Shown piece by piece: positions 1 to 10,948 of a DNA stretch of 64,000 nt. Source of the stretch: Bartonella sp. AU16XJBT (lineage in GTDB: Bacteria > Pseudomonadota > Alphaproteobacteria > Rhizobiales > Rhizobiaceae); the NCBI RefSeq assembly GCF_028618665.1, contig NZ_JAQITF010000003.1:158104-222103 (forward strand), written 5' to 3'. The position numbers and the translations under genes were made by a program. The first letter of the stretch is position 1. Every line of letters starts with the position of its first letter. The notes beneath the pieces were generated by a model. The model saw only the letters and a program-made list of their open reading frames with translations, had not been told where the DNA came from and searched no databases.

Positions 1-854
1 ATAATCTGAACAGCAGCATTCCGAAAGGCATGCCCCCAAACCGTCCGCGCCCACGATAATCCCTTTACACGTGCAGTAATGATATATTCTTGATTAAGCT
101 GCTCAATCATAAATCCACGGGTCATACGACTAATATAAGCCATAGCACCGAAAGCCAAGATCAAAGCAGGCATAATAATGTGACTAAAGACATTCCCAAA
201 AGCCTCCCATTGTCCTTGGCTCGCAGTATCCCAAAGAAAAAATCCTGTTTTGGGTTCAAAAGAATATTCATAAAGAAAATCAAGTCGCCCTGGACCACCA
301 ACCCAGCCAAGCTTGGCATAAAATATTAACAACGCCATGAGCCCAAGCCAAAATGTCGGCGTAGAATAACTCAAGAGTGTAAAAACACGGACAACATAAT
401 CAATAAATGAATCGCGATACATTGCTGCAAAAACCCCAAAGGGAATTCCAAGAGTTGTGCCAATAACAATAGCAACCGTTGCAAGCTCTAATGTTGCAGG
501 AAATACGCGCATAATATCAGCTAAAACAGGACGCCCAGACGTTAAAGCATCTCCAAAATCAAATAAAAATACATTATGAAGATACTTCCAATATTGAACA
601 ATCAACGGCTTATCAAGACCCAGCTTATAATACATGGCATCATAAGCTTCCTGACTGATATTATCACCAAGAATAGATAGAACAGGATCGAGAGGAAGAA
701 GATGACCAAGAAAAAAAGTAATCGTCACCAACCCAAGCAATGTGATAAAAACTGAAATAAGAAGTTTTAATCCCTTAAACAAAAAATCCCATAAAAATAA
801 TTTTTTCTGCTTTTCTGATACAGCTCTTTCAGTCTCTGAAAGTGGCAAAACCAT
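1..854 (-). CDS. ABC transporter permease, DppB/OppB type (3' end outside window)
   Basis: An open frame runs from ATG at 854 down to the window edge without a stop (284 codons visible), so the C-terminus is missing. The product is an inner-membrane permease of the dipeptide/oligopeptide ABC family. After a cytoplasmic N-terminus of about 25 residues there is a first membrane helix ending in the characteristic GHLLPLDPV segment, then the periplasmic stretch with YKLGLDKPL and VQYWKYL. Several more helices follow, with a typical permease cytoplasmic loop (EYIITARVKGLSW, resembling the EAA loop that contacts the ATPase) near the left edge. It lies 113 bp downstream of the SBP gene at 968-2569 in the same direction, the usual SBP-permease order. 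The second permease and ATPases would lie to the left. Confidence 0.9.
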   Translation of the reverse strand, partial: MVLPLSETERAVSEKQKKLFLWDFLFKGLKLLISVFITLLGLVTITFFLGHLLPLDPVLSILGDNISQEAYDAMYYKLGLDKPLIVQYWKYLHNVFLFDFGDALTSGRPVLADIMRVFPATLELATVAIVIGTTLGIPFGVFAAMYRDSFIDYVVRVFTLLSYSTPTFWLGLMALLIFYAKLGWVGGPGRLDFLYEYSFEPKTGFFLWDTASQGQWEAFGNVFSHIIMPALILAFGAMAYISRMTRGFMIEQLNQEYIITARVKGLSWARTVWGHAFRNAAVQI

Positions 855-967
855 TATAAAAATCCCCTCTGTAGCGATAAAACATAAAGCGAATACCTTT
901 TTTTATAGAATGAAACAACTTCTTATTAAGCATGTTCTACAATCCTTCTCCATAAACATGCTTCTTT

Positions 968-2569
968 TTATTTTTCTGCTTCATTGTAGTAAAGTCTGTA
1001 ACTATTCCAAACCCATTTTTTGACATCAGGTCCCATACCAACGGTATAATATGTTTGAAATAAATAAACCATAGGACCATGCTCTAGCACATAATGTTGT
1101 AAAGTACGATATTGCACAATACGCTTATTAGGGTCTTGCTCAAACAAAGCATCCATCACCATTTTATTAATATTTTCATCATAATATCCAGCACGCCAAG
1201 CCAAATACATATTATGCTTTTTCGTAAATGTTGGATCAGGATTAAACACGTGATTCAATGAAGCAGGATGTCCATCAGGATCAGCACTCCCCCACCCCAT
1301 AAGTGCAGTATCATAATTTCCACCCCGTACACGACTCAACAATTGATTTTGTGCCATTTTTTCAATTGTAAGCTCAACACCAATTTTGCGTGCATTCGCT
1401 TGAATAGACTGCGCAACAGATGACATATAACTAAGACTTCCGACGAGAAGATTAGCTTTAAAACCGTTAGGATAACCAGCTTCAGTAATTAACTGTTTTG
1501 CTTTTTCCAAATCCAATTTAAAGGGCAATCCTTCTTTTTCATCCAAAGCACCTGGAACACCTAAAGACATATAAGTTGCCCGTGGAATAGCAATCCCCTT
1601 TAAAACAGTTTTTCCAAGACCTTCATAATCAACCAAATAACGAAGTGCCAATCTGACCTTTTCGTTCGCAAAAATTGCATTCTTATTGTTTAACGATAGA
1701 TAAATAATCTGCGGACGCAAAACACGACTAATTTTGACTGAGCCACCTTTTTCTTCAAGATCTAAAATATCCTCTGAAGAAAGATCTCGCGCTATATCCA
1801 CATCACCTTTTTCCAAAAGAAGTCTTTGACTTGATGAATCCGCTACATGCCGCACAACAATCTGCTTAATTTTAGGCACTTTCCCCCAATAATGCTGTGT
1901 AGCCTCTAACACAACTTTATCCCCAGGGGACCAGCTTACTAATTTATAAGGTCCAACACAAGCCGAATGTGTCGCTAAATATTTATTTCCCATATCGCCG
2001 TTAATACTCTGCGCTTCAATTGTTTTCCGATCAAGCAGAGCAGAAGCATAAGATTGTCCAATAACAGTCAGTATGAGCTGAATAGGATAGGGTTTATCTA
2101 ATTTTAATTGTAAAGTCTTATCATTAAGAGCCTGAATATTTGTTTCAACATTATCTTTGGTAAACCCATAGTCCATTAAAGACTGAGCATAACTCAAACC
2201 TAATTTAATAATCCGTCGCATCGACCACACGAGATCTTGCGCCGTTGCTGTTCTTCCATCATCAAACTTTAAATCATCACGAAGATGAAAAACTATTCTT
2301 TTGCCATTATCTAAAACGTCCCAAGATTTTGCCATAGCCGGACGAATTTTTGTAGGATCATGCTCATCATATTGCACGAGCGCACTGCAAATATTCGTCA
2401 ATAACTCACTTGTCACAACCTCAACGGTTTGCGCTGGATCAAAACCACTCATTGAATCAATATTCCATGCCATCACCAATATATCTTTAGATGAGGCACT
2501 CAATGCTGATACGATAGTCCCGTTTAAAAACCCCATTGTGCTTAATAAAATACAAATTCTTTTCAACAT
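968..2569 (-). CDS. ABC transporter substrate-binding protein, family 5 (SBP-A)
   Basis: A 533-residue periplasmic binding protein (SBP_bac_5, DppA/OppA type) that captures peptide-like or haem-like ligands and feeds the adjacent permease. Residues 1-25 form a signal peptide without a lipobox cysteine. The mature protein starts with the family pattern LVMAWNIDSMSGFDPAQ, and has HLRDDLKFDDGR, the SACVGPYKL segment and the C-terminal MGPDVKKWVWN. It is the most divergent of the five paralogues here and the one directly followed by a permease gene, so it is probably the ancestral partner of this ABC system. The ligand cannot be told from sequence. Confidence 0.93.
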   Translation of the reverse strand: MLKRICILLSTMGFLNGTIVSALSASSKDILVMAWNIDSMSGFDPAQTVEVVTSELLTNICSALVQYDEHDPTKIRPAMAKSWDVLDNGKRIVFHLRDDLKFDDGRTATAQDLVWSMRRIIKLGLSYAQSLMDYGFTKDNVETNIQALNDKTLQLKLDKPYPIQLILTVIGQSYASALLDRKTIEAQSINGDMGNKYLATHSACVGPYKLVSWSPGDKVVLEATQHYWGKVPKIKQIVVRHVADSSSQRLLLEKGDVDIARDLSSEDILDLEEKGGSVKISRVLRPQIIYLSLNNKNAIFANEKVRLALRYLVDYEGLGKTVLKGIAIPRATYMSLGVPGALDEKEGLPFKLDLEKAKQLITEAGYPNGFKANLLVGSLSYMSSVAQSIQANARKIGVELTIEKMAQNQLLSRVRGGNYDTALMGWGSADPDGHPASLNHVFNPDPTFTKKHNMYLAWRAGYYDENINKMVMDALFEQDPNKRIVQYRTLQHYVLEHGPMVYLFQTYYTVGMGPDVKKWVWNSYRLYYNEAEK

Positions 2570-2951
2570 TCTTTTTTCCCCATTTTATCTCTTTCTTTTG
2601 TATTCTTGTATTTTTTTACGCAAAGTGATTGTGATTTTGCTCTTTCATCTTTTAATCAGCATGCTATCAAACATCAACTTCATTTAATCAAACTAAGCAT
2701 CTATAAAATAATTCTCTCATATATCAATCTATATTCGGGATGAAGAGGATCTATAAACATAAACAAAAACTCTCCCCAATATAACTTTCCATATTCATCC
2801 CTCCTTATAAAATGACCTCAATCAGATACGGCACAATCCCCCACAATTTCATCCTTCTTTAAAAAACTGAAGGGCTTCTATGGGGGAGAATATTTTCATC
2901 ATGCAATGATGATCAAGCTCTTTTTATCTTTGACGATACGAAAAGACGCGC
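2570..2951. other. Intergenic, no gene seen
   Basis: About 380 bp of AT-rich sequence between two SBP genes. I see no convincing ORF, tRNA or strong terminator hairpin. It must hold the leader of SBP-A. Confidence 0.5.
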
Positions 2952-4577
2952 TTATTTTTCAATTGCACTATAAAAAATACGTGGCGCACTATTCCAAACC
3001 CACTTTTTGACATCAGGTGTCATCGCGATAACATTATATTTCTGAAAGATAAACGCATAAGGTCCCTTTTGCATCAATTCACGTTGTAAATCAGCATAGA
3101 GTTGTGCCCGTTTTTGTGAATCTTTTTGAAACAACGCCTCTTCAACCTTTTGATTCATCTTGGCATCAAAATACCCATGCTGCCAACTAGGATAGGCTGT
3201 ATTTTTTGCCTCAAACCGATTATCCGGATTATAAACAAGACGTGAAGCCATGGTATGAGGATCCGTAGACCCGCTATTCCATCCGATAAAAGTCGTATCA
3301 AAAGCTCGGGCATCCACCTTTGAAAACAACTGTGTACCTGCCACACGTTCAATTTTAAGACGCACCCCGGCCTGTGCGGCGCTATCTTGAAGGGACTGAG
3401 CAAGAGCTAAAGTATAAGGGGTATTTGAAACAAGAAAATTTGCCTCAAATCCATTCGGATAACCAGCCTCTGCTAAAAGCTGCTTAGCTTTTTGAATATC
3501 AAGCTTAAAGGGTTGCCCTTCTTTTTCATCTAAAGCTCCAAAGTTGCCAAGAGGAATAAAACTTGCCCGTGAAATACCAACACCTTTGAGAAGTTTCTTG
3601 CCAAAACCTTCATAGTCTATGAGATAGCGCATCGCCAAGCGTACTTTCTCCTTAGCCAAAATGGGATTTGTCATGTTAAATCCCCAATACATCATGCTTG
3701 GCACCAACACTTTTTCAACTTTAACATCTGTTGTTTTTTGTAGATCTGCAAGATCTTCAGGAGTTAAATTACGAGCAACATCAATATCGTGCTTTTGTAA
3801 CAACAAACGTTGTGTTCCAGGCTCTGCAACATGGCGAATGAGAATCTGCTTCAGTTTCGGAGCTTCTCCCCAATAATGGGCGCTTGCACGCAACAAAAGA
3901 GCTTCTCCAGGACGCCAACTTTTTAACTGATAAGGACCAACACAAGCAGCATGCGTTTTTAAATACTGATTTCCCAGATCGCCATCTTTTTCATGCTTCA
4001 TAATTGTCTTACGATCAAGCAAAGCAGTTACATGATTTGCAATAATATTATTAAGAATAAGCTCTGCTGGATAAGGCTTATCAAATTTCATCACTACTGT
4101 TTTTTCATCAACGGCTTGCAAAGCATCATCAACATTTTGCTCTGTAATTCCATATTCATTAAAAGTTGCTGCATCGGCCATTTTTAATTTGACAACCCGC
4201 TTCATCCCCCAAACAAGATCATTGGCGTTGGCTGATCTCCCATCATTAAACTTCAAACCATCGCGCAAATGAAAAGTAATCACCGTACTGTGATCATCGC
4301 TTGCAACATCCCAATGTGTTGCTAATGCGGGAACTATTTTCGTTGGATCATCTGTCGCTATACTGACCAAATTATCACAAATATTTTCAATAATTTCACT
4401 TGCATAAACATCATTGCTTTGGGCAGGATCAAAGGTACTGACAGCATCGAGGTTCCAAGCCATTACAAGGGTATCAGCCGGTGTTTTCGCTGGGGCCTGT
4501 TGTACAACCATTCCCAATGCTATAAGAGCAGAAACAAGGAAGCTACTTCTTTGCAATATTTTTTTCTTCAAGTTCAT
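2952..4577 (-). CDS. ABC transporter substrate-binding protein, family 5 (SBP-B)
   Basis: A 541-residue family-5 binding protein. A Sec signal peptide (basic MNLKKK start, hydrophobic core, cleavage probably after APA near residue 30) is followed by the family start pattern LVMAWNLDAVSTFDPAQ and the usual SBP_bac_5 body ending in TPDVKKWVWNSAPRIFY. It is very close to SBP-E. A stretch of roughly 150 bp near the 3' end (about 3115-3265, matching 13645-13793) is identical by eye although the genes lie 10 kb apart, with tag and xseA between. That suggests recent gene conversion. Its upstream region differs from the shared leader of SBP-C/D/E. Confidence 0.93.
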   Translation of the reverse strand: MNLKKKILQRSSFLVSALIALGMVVQQAPAKTPADTLVMAWNLDAVSTFDPAQSNDVYASEIIENICDNLVSIATDDPTKIVPALATHWDVASDDHSTVITFHLRDGLKFNDGRSANANDLVWGMKRVVKLKMADAATFNEYGITEQNVDDALQAVDEKTVVMKFDKPYPAELILNNIIANHVTALLDRKTIMKHEKDGDLGNQYLKTHAACVGPYQLKSWRPGEALLLRASAHYWGEAPKLKQILIRHVAEPGTQRLLLQKHDIDVARNLTPEDLADLQKTTDVKVEKVLVPSMMYWGFNMTNPILAKEKVRLAMRYLIDYEGFGKKLLKGVGISRASFIPLGNFGALDEKEGQPFKLDIQKAKQLLAEAGYPNGFEANFLVSNTPYTLALAQSLQDSAAQAGVRLKIERVAGTQLFSKVDARAFDTTFIGWNSGSTDPHTMASRLVYNPDNRFEAKNTAYPSWQHGYFDAKMNQKVEEALFQKDSQKRAQLYADLQRELMQKGPYAFIFQKYNVIAMTPDVKKWVWNSAPRIFYSAIEK

Positions 4578-5968
4578 AAACTTTCCCCTTTATTTTTTAT
4601 CAATTAATGACACTGAAATGACATGAAAAATCTATAATCATAAAGGGCAAATTTATAATTATAAAGATTGAACAAATACGTTCTTATCACCTATACAGAG
4701 TCATCTACTTTTTAATTCCATTCATTTTATCAATCCATTGACTGATCATCTCAATCAAACCATAGCGAACATGGAATATGTGTTTTGCTGACCAATATGA
4801 CATTCTTTTCATGACATCCCTTTGCATACGACAATAAATGAGCCCCCAAATTAATCATCAAAAGGACAAACCTTACATATTAACAAAGATAAAGGAACAA
4901 TGAGAAGAACTATTCCTTCCAAACTTTATCTTCTGAGAGATAAAGCTTGTAATAAAAGAATACACACTAAAATGCTCTTTCTCATTTATCAAAACAAAAT
5001 TCATGACACAATTTCCCCCAAAGACATAACGAATATAAATCCTTCTAAACTTTAGTGTACATCATTGCTTTGCAGCTATAAAAATAAAATAGCAAACAAC
5101 ATGCTGTAACAAAATGTTTAGCTCCAAAGAGCAACATACAGAGATTTAAAGAAGCAATGTAGTGAATACCCATCTGTCTGAGCTTAAGTATCCTCCCCAA
5201 AACTGGAGTTCACACGCAGCAAAACCCCTCTCTAATGGAAGAAAGTTATCAGATAATAAAACCTAACACAAGCAGCTTGAATTATTTAACGTCAATTTTT
5301 CATCGCTGTACTTTGTTTTGTATTGCCTAGACAAGTCTTGAACAATCGACCACCACACAAATAAACCAACGATCGTACAACAGAAGCAAAATATAACAAT
5401 GCAACAACAGCGCCCATCTAAAAACCTCTTTGCATTCATCAATAAACATGAATAAAATATTCATTCTTTAATTATGACATTCATGTCATTAATGGAAATA
5501 AAAATACCTCCTCTAAAACATTTCAAATGCCAAGCGTTGTCACAATATTTTAGAGCGGGCAAAGTGTATGTGATAGAACCGACTCATTCCTTCATAAACG
5601 TAAGACGTTGATGCTCAATAGTTTCCATCGTTATACCATTCACGAACATCAATACAAAATAAGCTTAAGAGCATTAAGAAATGTTTTTTTAAAGAAAGCG
5701 CGTGAATTGCCAACCTCATTCTGTTTTACACACAAGATATCACCATTATCTAACGCCAGATACATGATAGTAAGGAATTACTCTTTTTTGCATTTTTTTT
5801 ATTCTCAAAAGTATATTTTTGTTATTTTAATGGCCAACAACAATAAAAAATCATCACTATTGTATCATTTGTATGTTTCAATTATTTTATACAACAGAGT
5901 TGTATAACCTGCACATTTATTATGATGCTCCTATTAATCATTGCCCTTATGACAGAAATTTTACCAAT
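4578..5968. other. Long non-coding stretch containing one recombinase relic
   Basis: Almost 1.4 kb without an intact gene. Apart from the integrase relic listed at 5605-5745, I see only short AT-rich ORFs with no recognisable motif. Confidence 0.5.
5605..5745 (+). pseudogene. Relic of P4-type tyrosine recombinase, N-terminal arm-binding part
   Basis: The frame reads RYTIHEHQYKISL, then a decayed form of the G-x-Y/L-x-x-I-S-L-K-x-A-R-E-L-A motif (RNVFLKKAREL). This is the signature of the arm-type DNA-binding domain (DUF4102-like) of island and phage integrases. The same segment recurs, differently damaged, at 33.0-33.3, 40.9-41.1 and (weakly) 44.5-44.8 kb. No catalytic R-H-R-Y domain is present. 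Confidence 0.55.
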
Positions 5969-6595
5969 TTATCGACAAAAACAGCCTTCAAGATGATCAT
6001 TGACAATCCCTACGGACTGCATAAAAGCATAACAAATTGTGGGACCAACAAACGTCCAGCCGCGCTTCTTTAAATCTTGAGAAAGACGAAGAGAAGCTGG
6101 AGTTATAGGATTTGCCAATAATGTTTGAAAATCTATCTTTTCATAACGCTCCGATTGTGGTGGCTGAAAAGACCAAAAATAGTGGGACAAGCTCCCCCAC
6201 TCTGTTATAATTCTCTGTGCTCTCAGTGCATTATTAAGCACTGATCGAATTTTCGCTTGATGGCGAACTATATTTTTGTTCTGCATCAACATTTGCACCT
6301 TCAGCTCATCATAATGAGCAATCTTTTCAAAGTCAAAATCATCAAATGCAACGCGAAAAGAAGAACGTTTTTTTAAAATTGTAAACCAAGAAAGCCCTGC
6401 TTGGAAACCTTCAAGACAAATTTTTTCAAACAAAGGGATATCCTCAAAAACAGGTTTTCCCCATTCGTTATCATGATAAGCACAATAAAGTGGATCGGTT
6501 CCTGCCCATGCGCAACGAACTTTTCCATCCCCCCCCTTAAGAAGACCCTCAGCAAGCATAATCTTCACCGTATTAAAAGAGAGTTCCTTGATCAT
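5969..6595 (-). CDS. tag: DNA-3-methyladenine glycosylase I
   Basis: A 208-residue monofunctional glycosylase of the HhH superfamily that excises N3-methyladenine from alkylated DNA. Visible signatures are RCAWAG (C28), YHDNEWG (H41), the GFQAGLSW block and the C-terminal NDHLEGCFC (H201, C205). C28, H41, H201 and C205 fit the zinc-snap ligands known from E. coli Tag. The start overlaps the 3' end of xseA by 23 bp. An internal Met at residue 13 (nearer the usual family start) would remove the overlap. A run of eight G in the coding strand (6529-6536) lies just before C28 and could be slippage-prone. Confidence 0.93.
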   Translation of the reverse strand: MIKELSFNTVKIMLAEGLLKGGDGKVRCAWAGTDPLYCAYHDNEWGKPVFEDIPLFEKICLEGFQAGLSWFTILKKRSSFRVAFDDFDFEKIAHYDELKVQMLMQNKNIVRHQAKIRSVLNNALRAQRIITEWGSLSHYFWSFQPPQSERYEKIDFQTLLANPITPASLRLSQDLKKRGWTFVGPTICYAFMQSVGIVNDHLEGCFCR

Positions 6596-8003
6596 CGCTT
6601 GGCGACTTTATCTTCTTGGGTTTTGAACGTGTCGCAGAAATAGGTTCTTGTGTTGCAACACGGATATCGCCATCAAAAAAGCGTAAATTTATTTGTCCAC
6701 TTTCAGGAAACTGCGCCAACCGTTTAATAGGTTTATGATCTTGCCCCAAAGCCAAAACAAAACCGCGCTCTAAAATATTCTGATAAGAAGTGCTTTTTAA
6801 AAGCCTACATGCCAACTCTAATGCCGCGCGCTGTTTTTCTACACTGCGCATAAAAGCACGATGAAGGCGTGCCGTATATTCCTTTGTATGGCGTTGTGCT
6901 TTTTCACTCTTTAACAAACGGGGCGAAAGACGCAGATGAAGAGCATGAAAAGAAAAACGTTTTTTATCATAACTCACACAAAGAGCGCGCTGTAATCGAC
7001 TGGAAATTTCATCAAAGCCACGCCTTGGTAGAGCGAAAAGTTGGTCGACAGTGGGAAGACCGCGTCTGGCTGCACGCAACTTTTGTTGATGAAAATCAAA
7101 AGAACGCGCAAGCCCTTTACGCAAACGTGCCCCAAGTGACGCGACACATACTTCAAGATCAAGCTTGACGGGAACAGCCTTTTCTGCGGCTCCTGTAGGG
7201 GTTGGAGCACGCCAATCAGCGACATAATCAATCAAAGTCCAGTCTGTTTCATGCCCGACAGCAGAAATAACAGGCAACTCAGAAGCATAAACAGCACGAA
7301 CAACAGCTTCGTCATTAAACCCCCACAAATCTTCTAAACTTCCCCCTCCCCGTGCAACAATAAGGAGATCAGGCTTTGGAATGAGCCCTCCTGGAGCAAG
7401 AGCATTAAAGCCTTCAACAGCAGCAGCCACTTCGCTCCCGCTTGTTTCTCCCTGAACACGGACAGGCCAAACCAAAACATGCAACGGAAAACGATCAGAT
7501 ATACGATGAATAATATCGCGAATAACAGCCCCCGTTGGGGATGTTACAACACCTATAATTCGAGGCATATAAGGCAAAGGTTTTTTCTTTGCTTCATCAA
7601 ATAAGCCTTCTTCTGCAAACTTTCTCTTACGATTTTCAAGAAGTGTCATCAAAGCACCAACCCCCGTTGGCTCAAGAGCCTCAATGACAATTTGATATTT
7701 CGATGACCCTGGATAAGTCGTAAGTTTACCAACAGCGACCACTTCCATCCCTTCTTCAGGAGGAAATTTGAGCTTTTCCATCACGCCACGCCAAATAACA
7801 GCTTCCAACCGTGCCTTATCATCTTTTAAAGCAAAATAAGCATGTCCCGAAGCATGAGCACCACGGTAACCTGAGATCTCCCCACGCACCCGTACATAAC
7901 CAAACTTTTCCTCAACAACACGCTTTAAAGCTCCTGCTATTTCGGAAACAGTAAATTCTGCTACATTCGTTGCACTTGCTTTTTCACCAAACAAACTTTC
8001 CAT
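6573..8003 (-). CDS. xseA: Exodeoxyribonuclease VII large subunit
   Basis: A 476-residue large subunit of exonuclease VII, which with XseB degrades single-stranded DNA. Residues about 15-110 are the OB-fold ([28 protein letters not shown]). The catalytic Exonuc_VII_L region follows with [30 protein letters not shown] and [11 protein letters not shown], then a coiled-coil region and the KILERGF-like element near residue 415. It is the only intact copy here. Three decayed copies of its first ~200 codons lie upstream at 10.1-10.7, 12.7-13.3 and 15.2-15.8 kb. It overlaps tag by 23 bp, suggesting co-transcription. Confidence 0.95.
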   Translation of the reverse strand: MESLFGEKASATNVAEFTVSEIAGALKRVVEEKFGYVRVRGEISGYRGAHASGHAYFALKDDKARLEAVIWRGVMEKLKFPPEEGMEVVAVGKLTTYPGSSKYQIVIEALEPTGVGALMTLLENRKRKFAEEGLFDEAKKKPLPYMPRIIGVVTSPTGAVIRDIIHRISDRFPLHVLVWPVRVQGETSGSEVAAAVEGFNALAPGGLIPKPDLLIVARGGGSLEDLWGFNDEAVVRAVYASELPVISAVGHETDWTLIDYVADWRAPTPTGAAEKAVPVKLDLEVCVASLGARLRKGLARSFDFHQQKLRAARRGLPTVDQLFALPRRGFDEISSRLQRALCVSYDKKRFSFHALHLRLSPRLLKSEKAQRHTKEYTARLHRAFMRSVEKQRAALELACRLLKSTSYQNILERGFVLALGQDHKPIKRLAQFPESGQINLRFFDGDIRVATQEPISATRSKPKKIKSPSDDQGTLF

Positions 8004-8017
8004 TTTTCAATTCTTTA

Positions 8018-8230
8018 TGCCCGTTTCTGTGAATCTTTTTGGAACAACGCAATCTTTAAACTTTTGATTTATACTTCATCAAAAGTCCCATAACACCAAC
8101 GAGAACAGCTTATATTTTTAATTTCAAACCGATCATCAAGATTAAAAAACTTGAAGCTGTTTGTATAGGGATCTACAGAGTCATTATTCCACCCACAAAA
8201 TTGTATCAAGAGAAGTTAAAATATTCAATC
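8018..8230 (-). pseudogene. Fragment of an SBP gene (C-terminal third)
   Basis: On the minus strand this stretch aligns by eye with the segment of the SBP genes coding for the HGYFD, NPDNRFE and DPHTMAS region (compare 3090-3300 and 13630-13830). It carries several indels and no open frame. It sits directly upstream of the intact xseA start, between xseA and the spacer in front of SBP-C. It is a leftover of a further SBP copy lost during rearrangement. Confidence 0.65.
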
Positions 8231-8403
8231 TTAACATCCACACAAACACATCTTTCATGAGAATTCCTAAAATAAAATTCTCTACACAACATAGCAATCC
8301 ATTACCGATAGAATTCAACGTATTGCAAAGCGTTGAAAAACTTTGCAATACATCAAATATATCATGATCATGTTTTTTTATATTTTATAAACTTGATACC
8401 CTC

Positions 8404-10035
8404 TTATTTTTCAATTGCAGCATAAAAAATACGTGGAGCACTATTCCAAACCCATTTTTTGACATCAGATGTCATCGCTATAGTGTGATACGTCTGATAA
8501 ATAAAAGCATAAGGTCCTTTTTGCATAAATTCACGCTGTAAATCAGCATACATTTGCGCACGTTTTTTGGGATCTTTTTCAAACAACGCATCCTGAACCT
8601 TTTGATTCATAGTTTCATCAAAATACCCATGACACCAACTCGCATAGCCTGTATTTTTTTTCTCAAACCGATTATCAGGATTGTAAATAAGGCGTGAAGC
8701 CATTGTATGGGGATCAGCAGAGTCATTATTCCATCCGAAAAAAATCGTATCAAAGGCGCGTGCAGACAGTTTTGAAAACAACTGCGTACCTACAAAACGT
8801 TCAATTTTAAAACGCACCCCAATCTTTTTTGCATTATCTTGGAGAGACTGAGCGATAGGCAAAGCAAAAGGATAAGGAGATGCTCCTGCAAAAATCCTAG
8901 CCTCAAAACCGTCCGGATAACCGGCTTCCGTTAAAAGCTGTTTTGCTTTTTGAAGATCAAGTTTAAAAGGTTGTCCTTCTTTTTCATCCAACGCTCCAAG
9001 ATTACCAATAGGAATAAAGCTTGCCCGTGGAACACCAACATCTTTAAGAAGAGTCTTACCGAGTCCTTCATAGTCGATAAGATAGCGCATCGCTAAACGC
9101 ACTTTTTCATTGGCAAAAATTGAATTTGTCACATTGAACCCCCATATGATTACGGATGGCTCTAACACTCTTTCAACTTTAATATCCGCTGTTGCTTGGA
9201 GATCAGCCAAATCCTCTGGCATCAAATTACGTGCAACATCGATATCGTGTTTTTGTAACAATAAACGTTGTGTTCCAGGCTCCGCAACATGGCGAATGAG
9301 AATCTTCTTCAATTTAGGCGCCTCCCCCCAATAATTGGAGCTTGCATGCAACAAAATCCCTTCTCCAGGACGCCAGCTACTTATCTGATAAGGACCAACA
9401 CAAGCAGAATGGCTCGCCAAATACCGGTTTCCCATATCACCATTTTTTTCCTGTTGCATGAGTGTCTCACGATCAAGCAAAGCAAGAGTACGAGTAGTGG
9501 CAAAATGGCTCAGAATAAGCTCTGCTGGATAAGGTTTATCAAATTTCATCACCACCGTTTTCTCATCCGGGGACTGAAAAGCCTCATCAATATTTTGCTC
9601 TGTAATTCCATATTCATTAAATGTCGCAGCAGAAGCCATCTTTAATTTAACAATCCGCTTCATGCTCCAAATAAGATCATTGGCATTCGCAGGACGACCA
9701 TCGTTGAACTTCAAGCCATCGCGCAAATGAAAAGTAATCACCGTATGCTGATCATCACTTAAAACATCCCAACTCTTTGCTAAAGAGGGAACAAGTTTAG
9801 CAGCATTATCTTTAGCTGGCTCGACTAAATTATCACAAACATTGACAAGAACTTCATTACCATAACGATCATTGATTTGCGCAGGATCAAATGTACTTAT
9901 TGAATCAAGATTCCAAGCCATCACAAGCGTATCGGCAGGTGTTTTCGCTGAAACTTGTTGCACAAACATCCCCAGTGCAATAACAGCAAAAACAAGAGAG
10001 CTGCTACTTTTCAATATTTTTCCTTTCAAGTTCAT
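8404..10035 (-). CDS. ABC transporter substrate-binding protein, family 5 (SBP-C)
   Basis: A 543-residue binding protein, close paralogue of SBP-B/D/E. It has a Sec signal peptide of about 30 residues ending near VSA, the LVMAWNLDSISTFDPAQ start, SACVGPYQISSW, and the C-terminus TSDVKKWVWNSAPRIFY. It differs from SBP-B/E by carrying the two-residue-longer SPYPFALPIAQSLQ segment shared with SBP-D. The leader (10036-10075) is shared with SBP-D and SBP-E: an AAAAGGAAAAG ribosome-binding region and a TATACAAT box (reverse complement of 10057-10064), a plausible -10 element. No permease gene is nearby, so it probably relies on the ABC system at the left edge. Confidence 0.93.
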   Translation of the reverse strand: MNLKGKILKSSSSLVFAVIALGMFVQQVSAKTPADTLVMAWNLDSISTFDPAQINDRYGNEVLVNVCDNLVEPAKDNAAKLVPSLAKSWDVLSDDQHTVITFHLRDGLKFNDGRPANANDLIWSMKRIVKLKMASAATFNEYGITEQNIDEAFQSPDEKTVVMKFDKPYPAELILSHFATTRTLALLDRETLMQQEKNGDMGNRYLASHSACVGPYQISSWRPGEGILLHASSNYWGEAPKLKKILIRHVAEPGTQRLLLQKHDIDVARNLMPEDLADLQATADIKVERVLEPSVIIWGFNVTNSIFANEKVRLAMRYLIDYEGLGKTLLKDVGVPRASFIPIGNLGALDEKEGQPFKLDLQKAKQLLTEAGYPDGFEARIFAGASPYPFALPIAQSLQDNAKKIGVRFKIERFVGTQLFSKLSARAFDTIFFGWNNDSADPHTMASRLIYNPDNRFEKKNTGYASWCHGYFDETMNQKVQDALFEKDPKKRAQMYADLQREFMQKGPYAFIYQTYHTIAMTSDVKKWVWNSAPRIFYAAIEK

Positions 10036-10139
10036 AGACTTTTCCTTTTAAAATTTATTGTATAAGTTCCCATGCAATAATAACGTGCAAAAAATAATAA
10101 GATCAGACTTAGAAAATATACCTCCTCGAAATAAAATAA

Positions 10140-10720
10140 AAAAAACCTCAACAGCCACAGCTACTTACAAACAACTCGGTCTCTCTAAGCAGGTATAAGC
10201 GAAACCAAAATATGCAACAGAAAACGATCTGAATATAAAACGAAGATATCAAGTATAACAGTACCTGTTGGCGATATCACAGCGCTTACAATTCGGAACA
10301 ATATCAGGCAAAACTTCCTTTTGCTTCATCAAACAGACCTTCTTCTTCAAATTTCTTTTTTCGATTTTCTAAAAAGCATCGCTAAAACACCAACTCCGGT
10401 TGCTTCAAGAACCTCAATAAAAATTTGATATTTTGATGATCCTAGAGAAATTGTAATTTGCCGAAATTGATCATTTTCACCCCTTATCCAAGAGGATAAT
10501 TTAAATTTTTGCATCACTCCCCATAACAATAAAACCCTCCAATTGCGTCGTATCATCTTTCAAAGAAAAAGGAAACATAGGCACCATAAAAACCTGATAT
10601 TCCTCATTCCCCTAAAACAAAACTTTTCTTGCACATTGCAAAGTCTTTGCTCCTTTAACAAGGCTAAATGGCACGACATTTGTTATACGATTTTTTTCAG
10701 CAAATAAATTGACCACTTTT
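10140..10720 (-). pseudogene. Decayed copy of xseA 5' part (copy 1)
   Basis: The minus strand aligns along its whole length with xseA 7407-8003, including the segments for [11 protein letters not shown], the F-DEAKKK region and the OB-fold. It has many indels and stops and has lost the start codon. An open 69-codon piece remains at 10347-10556. It ends abruptly where homology to xseA codon ~200 stops, and SBP-C begins 105 bp beyond, marking the junction of a duplicated unit. Confidence 0.8.
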
Positions 10721-10948
10721 CAATTCACGGAAGTTGAAATATTCAGTCTAAAACATTCAGCAAACACATCTTTAATGAGAATGAAAGATCCTTTTTGAAA
10801 TAGGAATCTTGAAAAGACATTCAGAAATATATCCCGAGCTTACTATCCACAATCTTCGACGTCTTGCAAAGCTCTAAAAAAACCTATGCAAAACGCCGAA
10901 GATATCATGATGATACTCTTTATTTATTTAACAGCATTGAAGACACAC

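Noticed and set aside
4414..4626. Plus-strand ORFs opposite the SBP genes, repeated in all copies
   Set aside because: They are antisense frames conserved only because the SBP genes are conserved.
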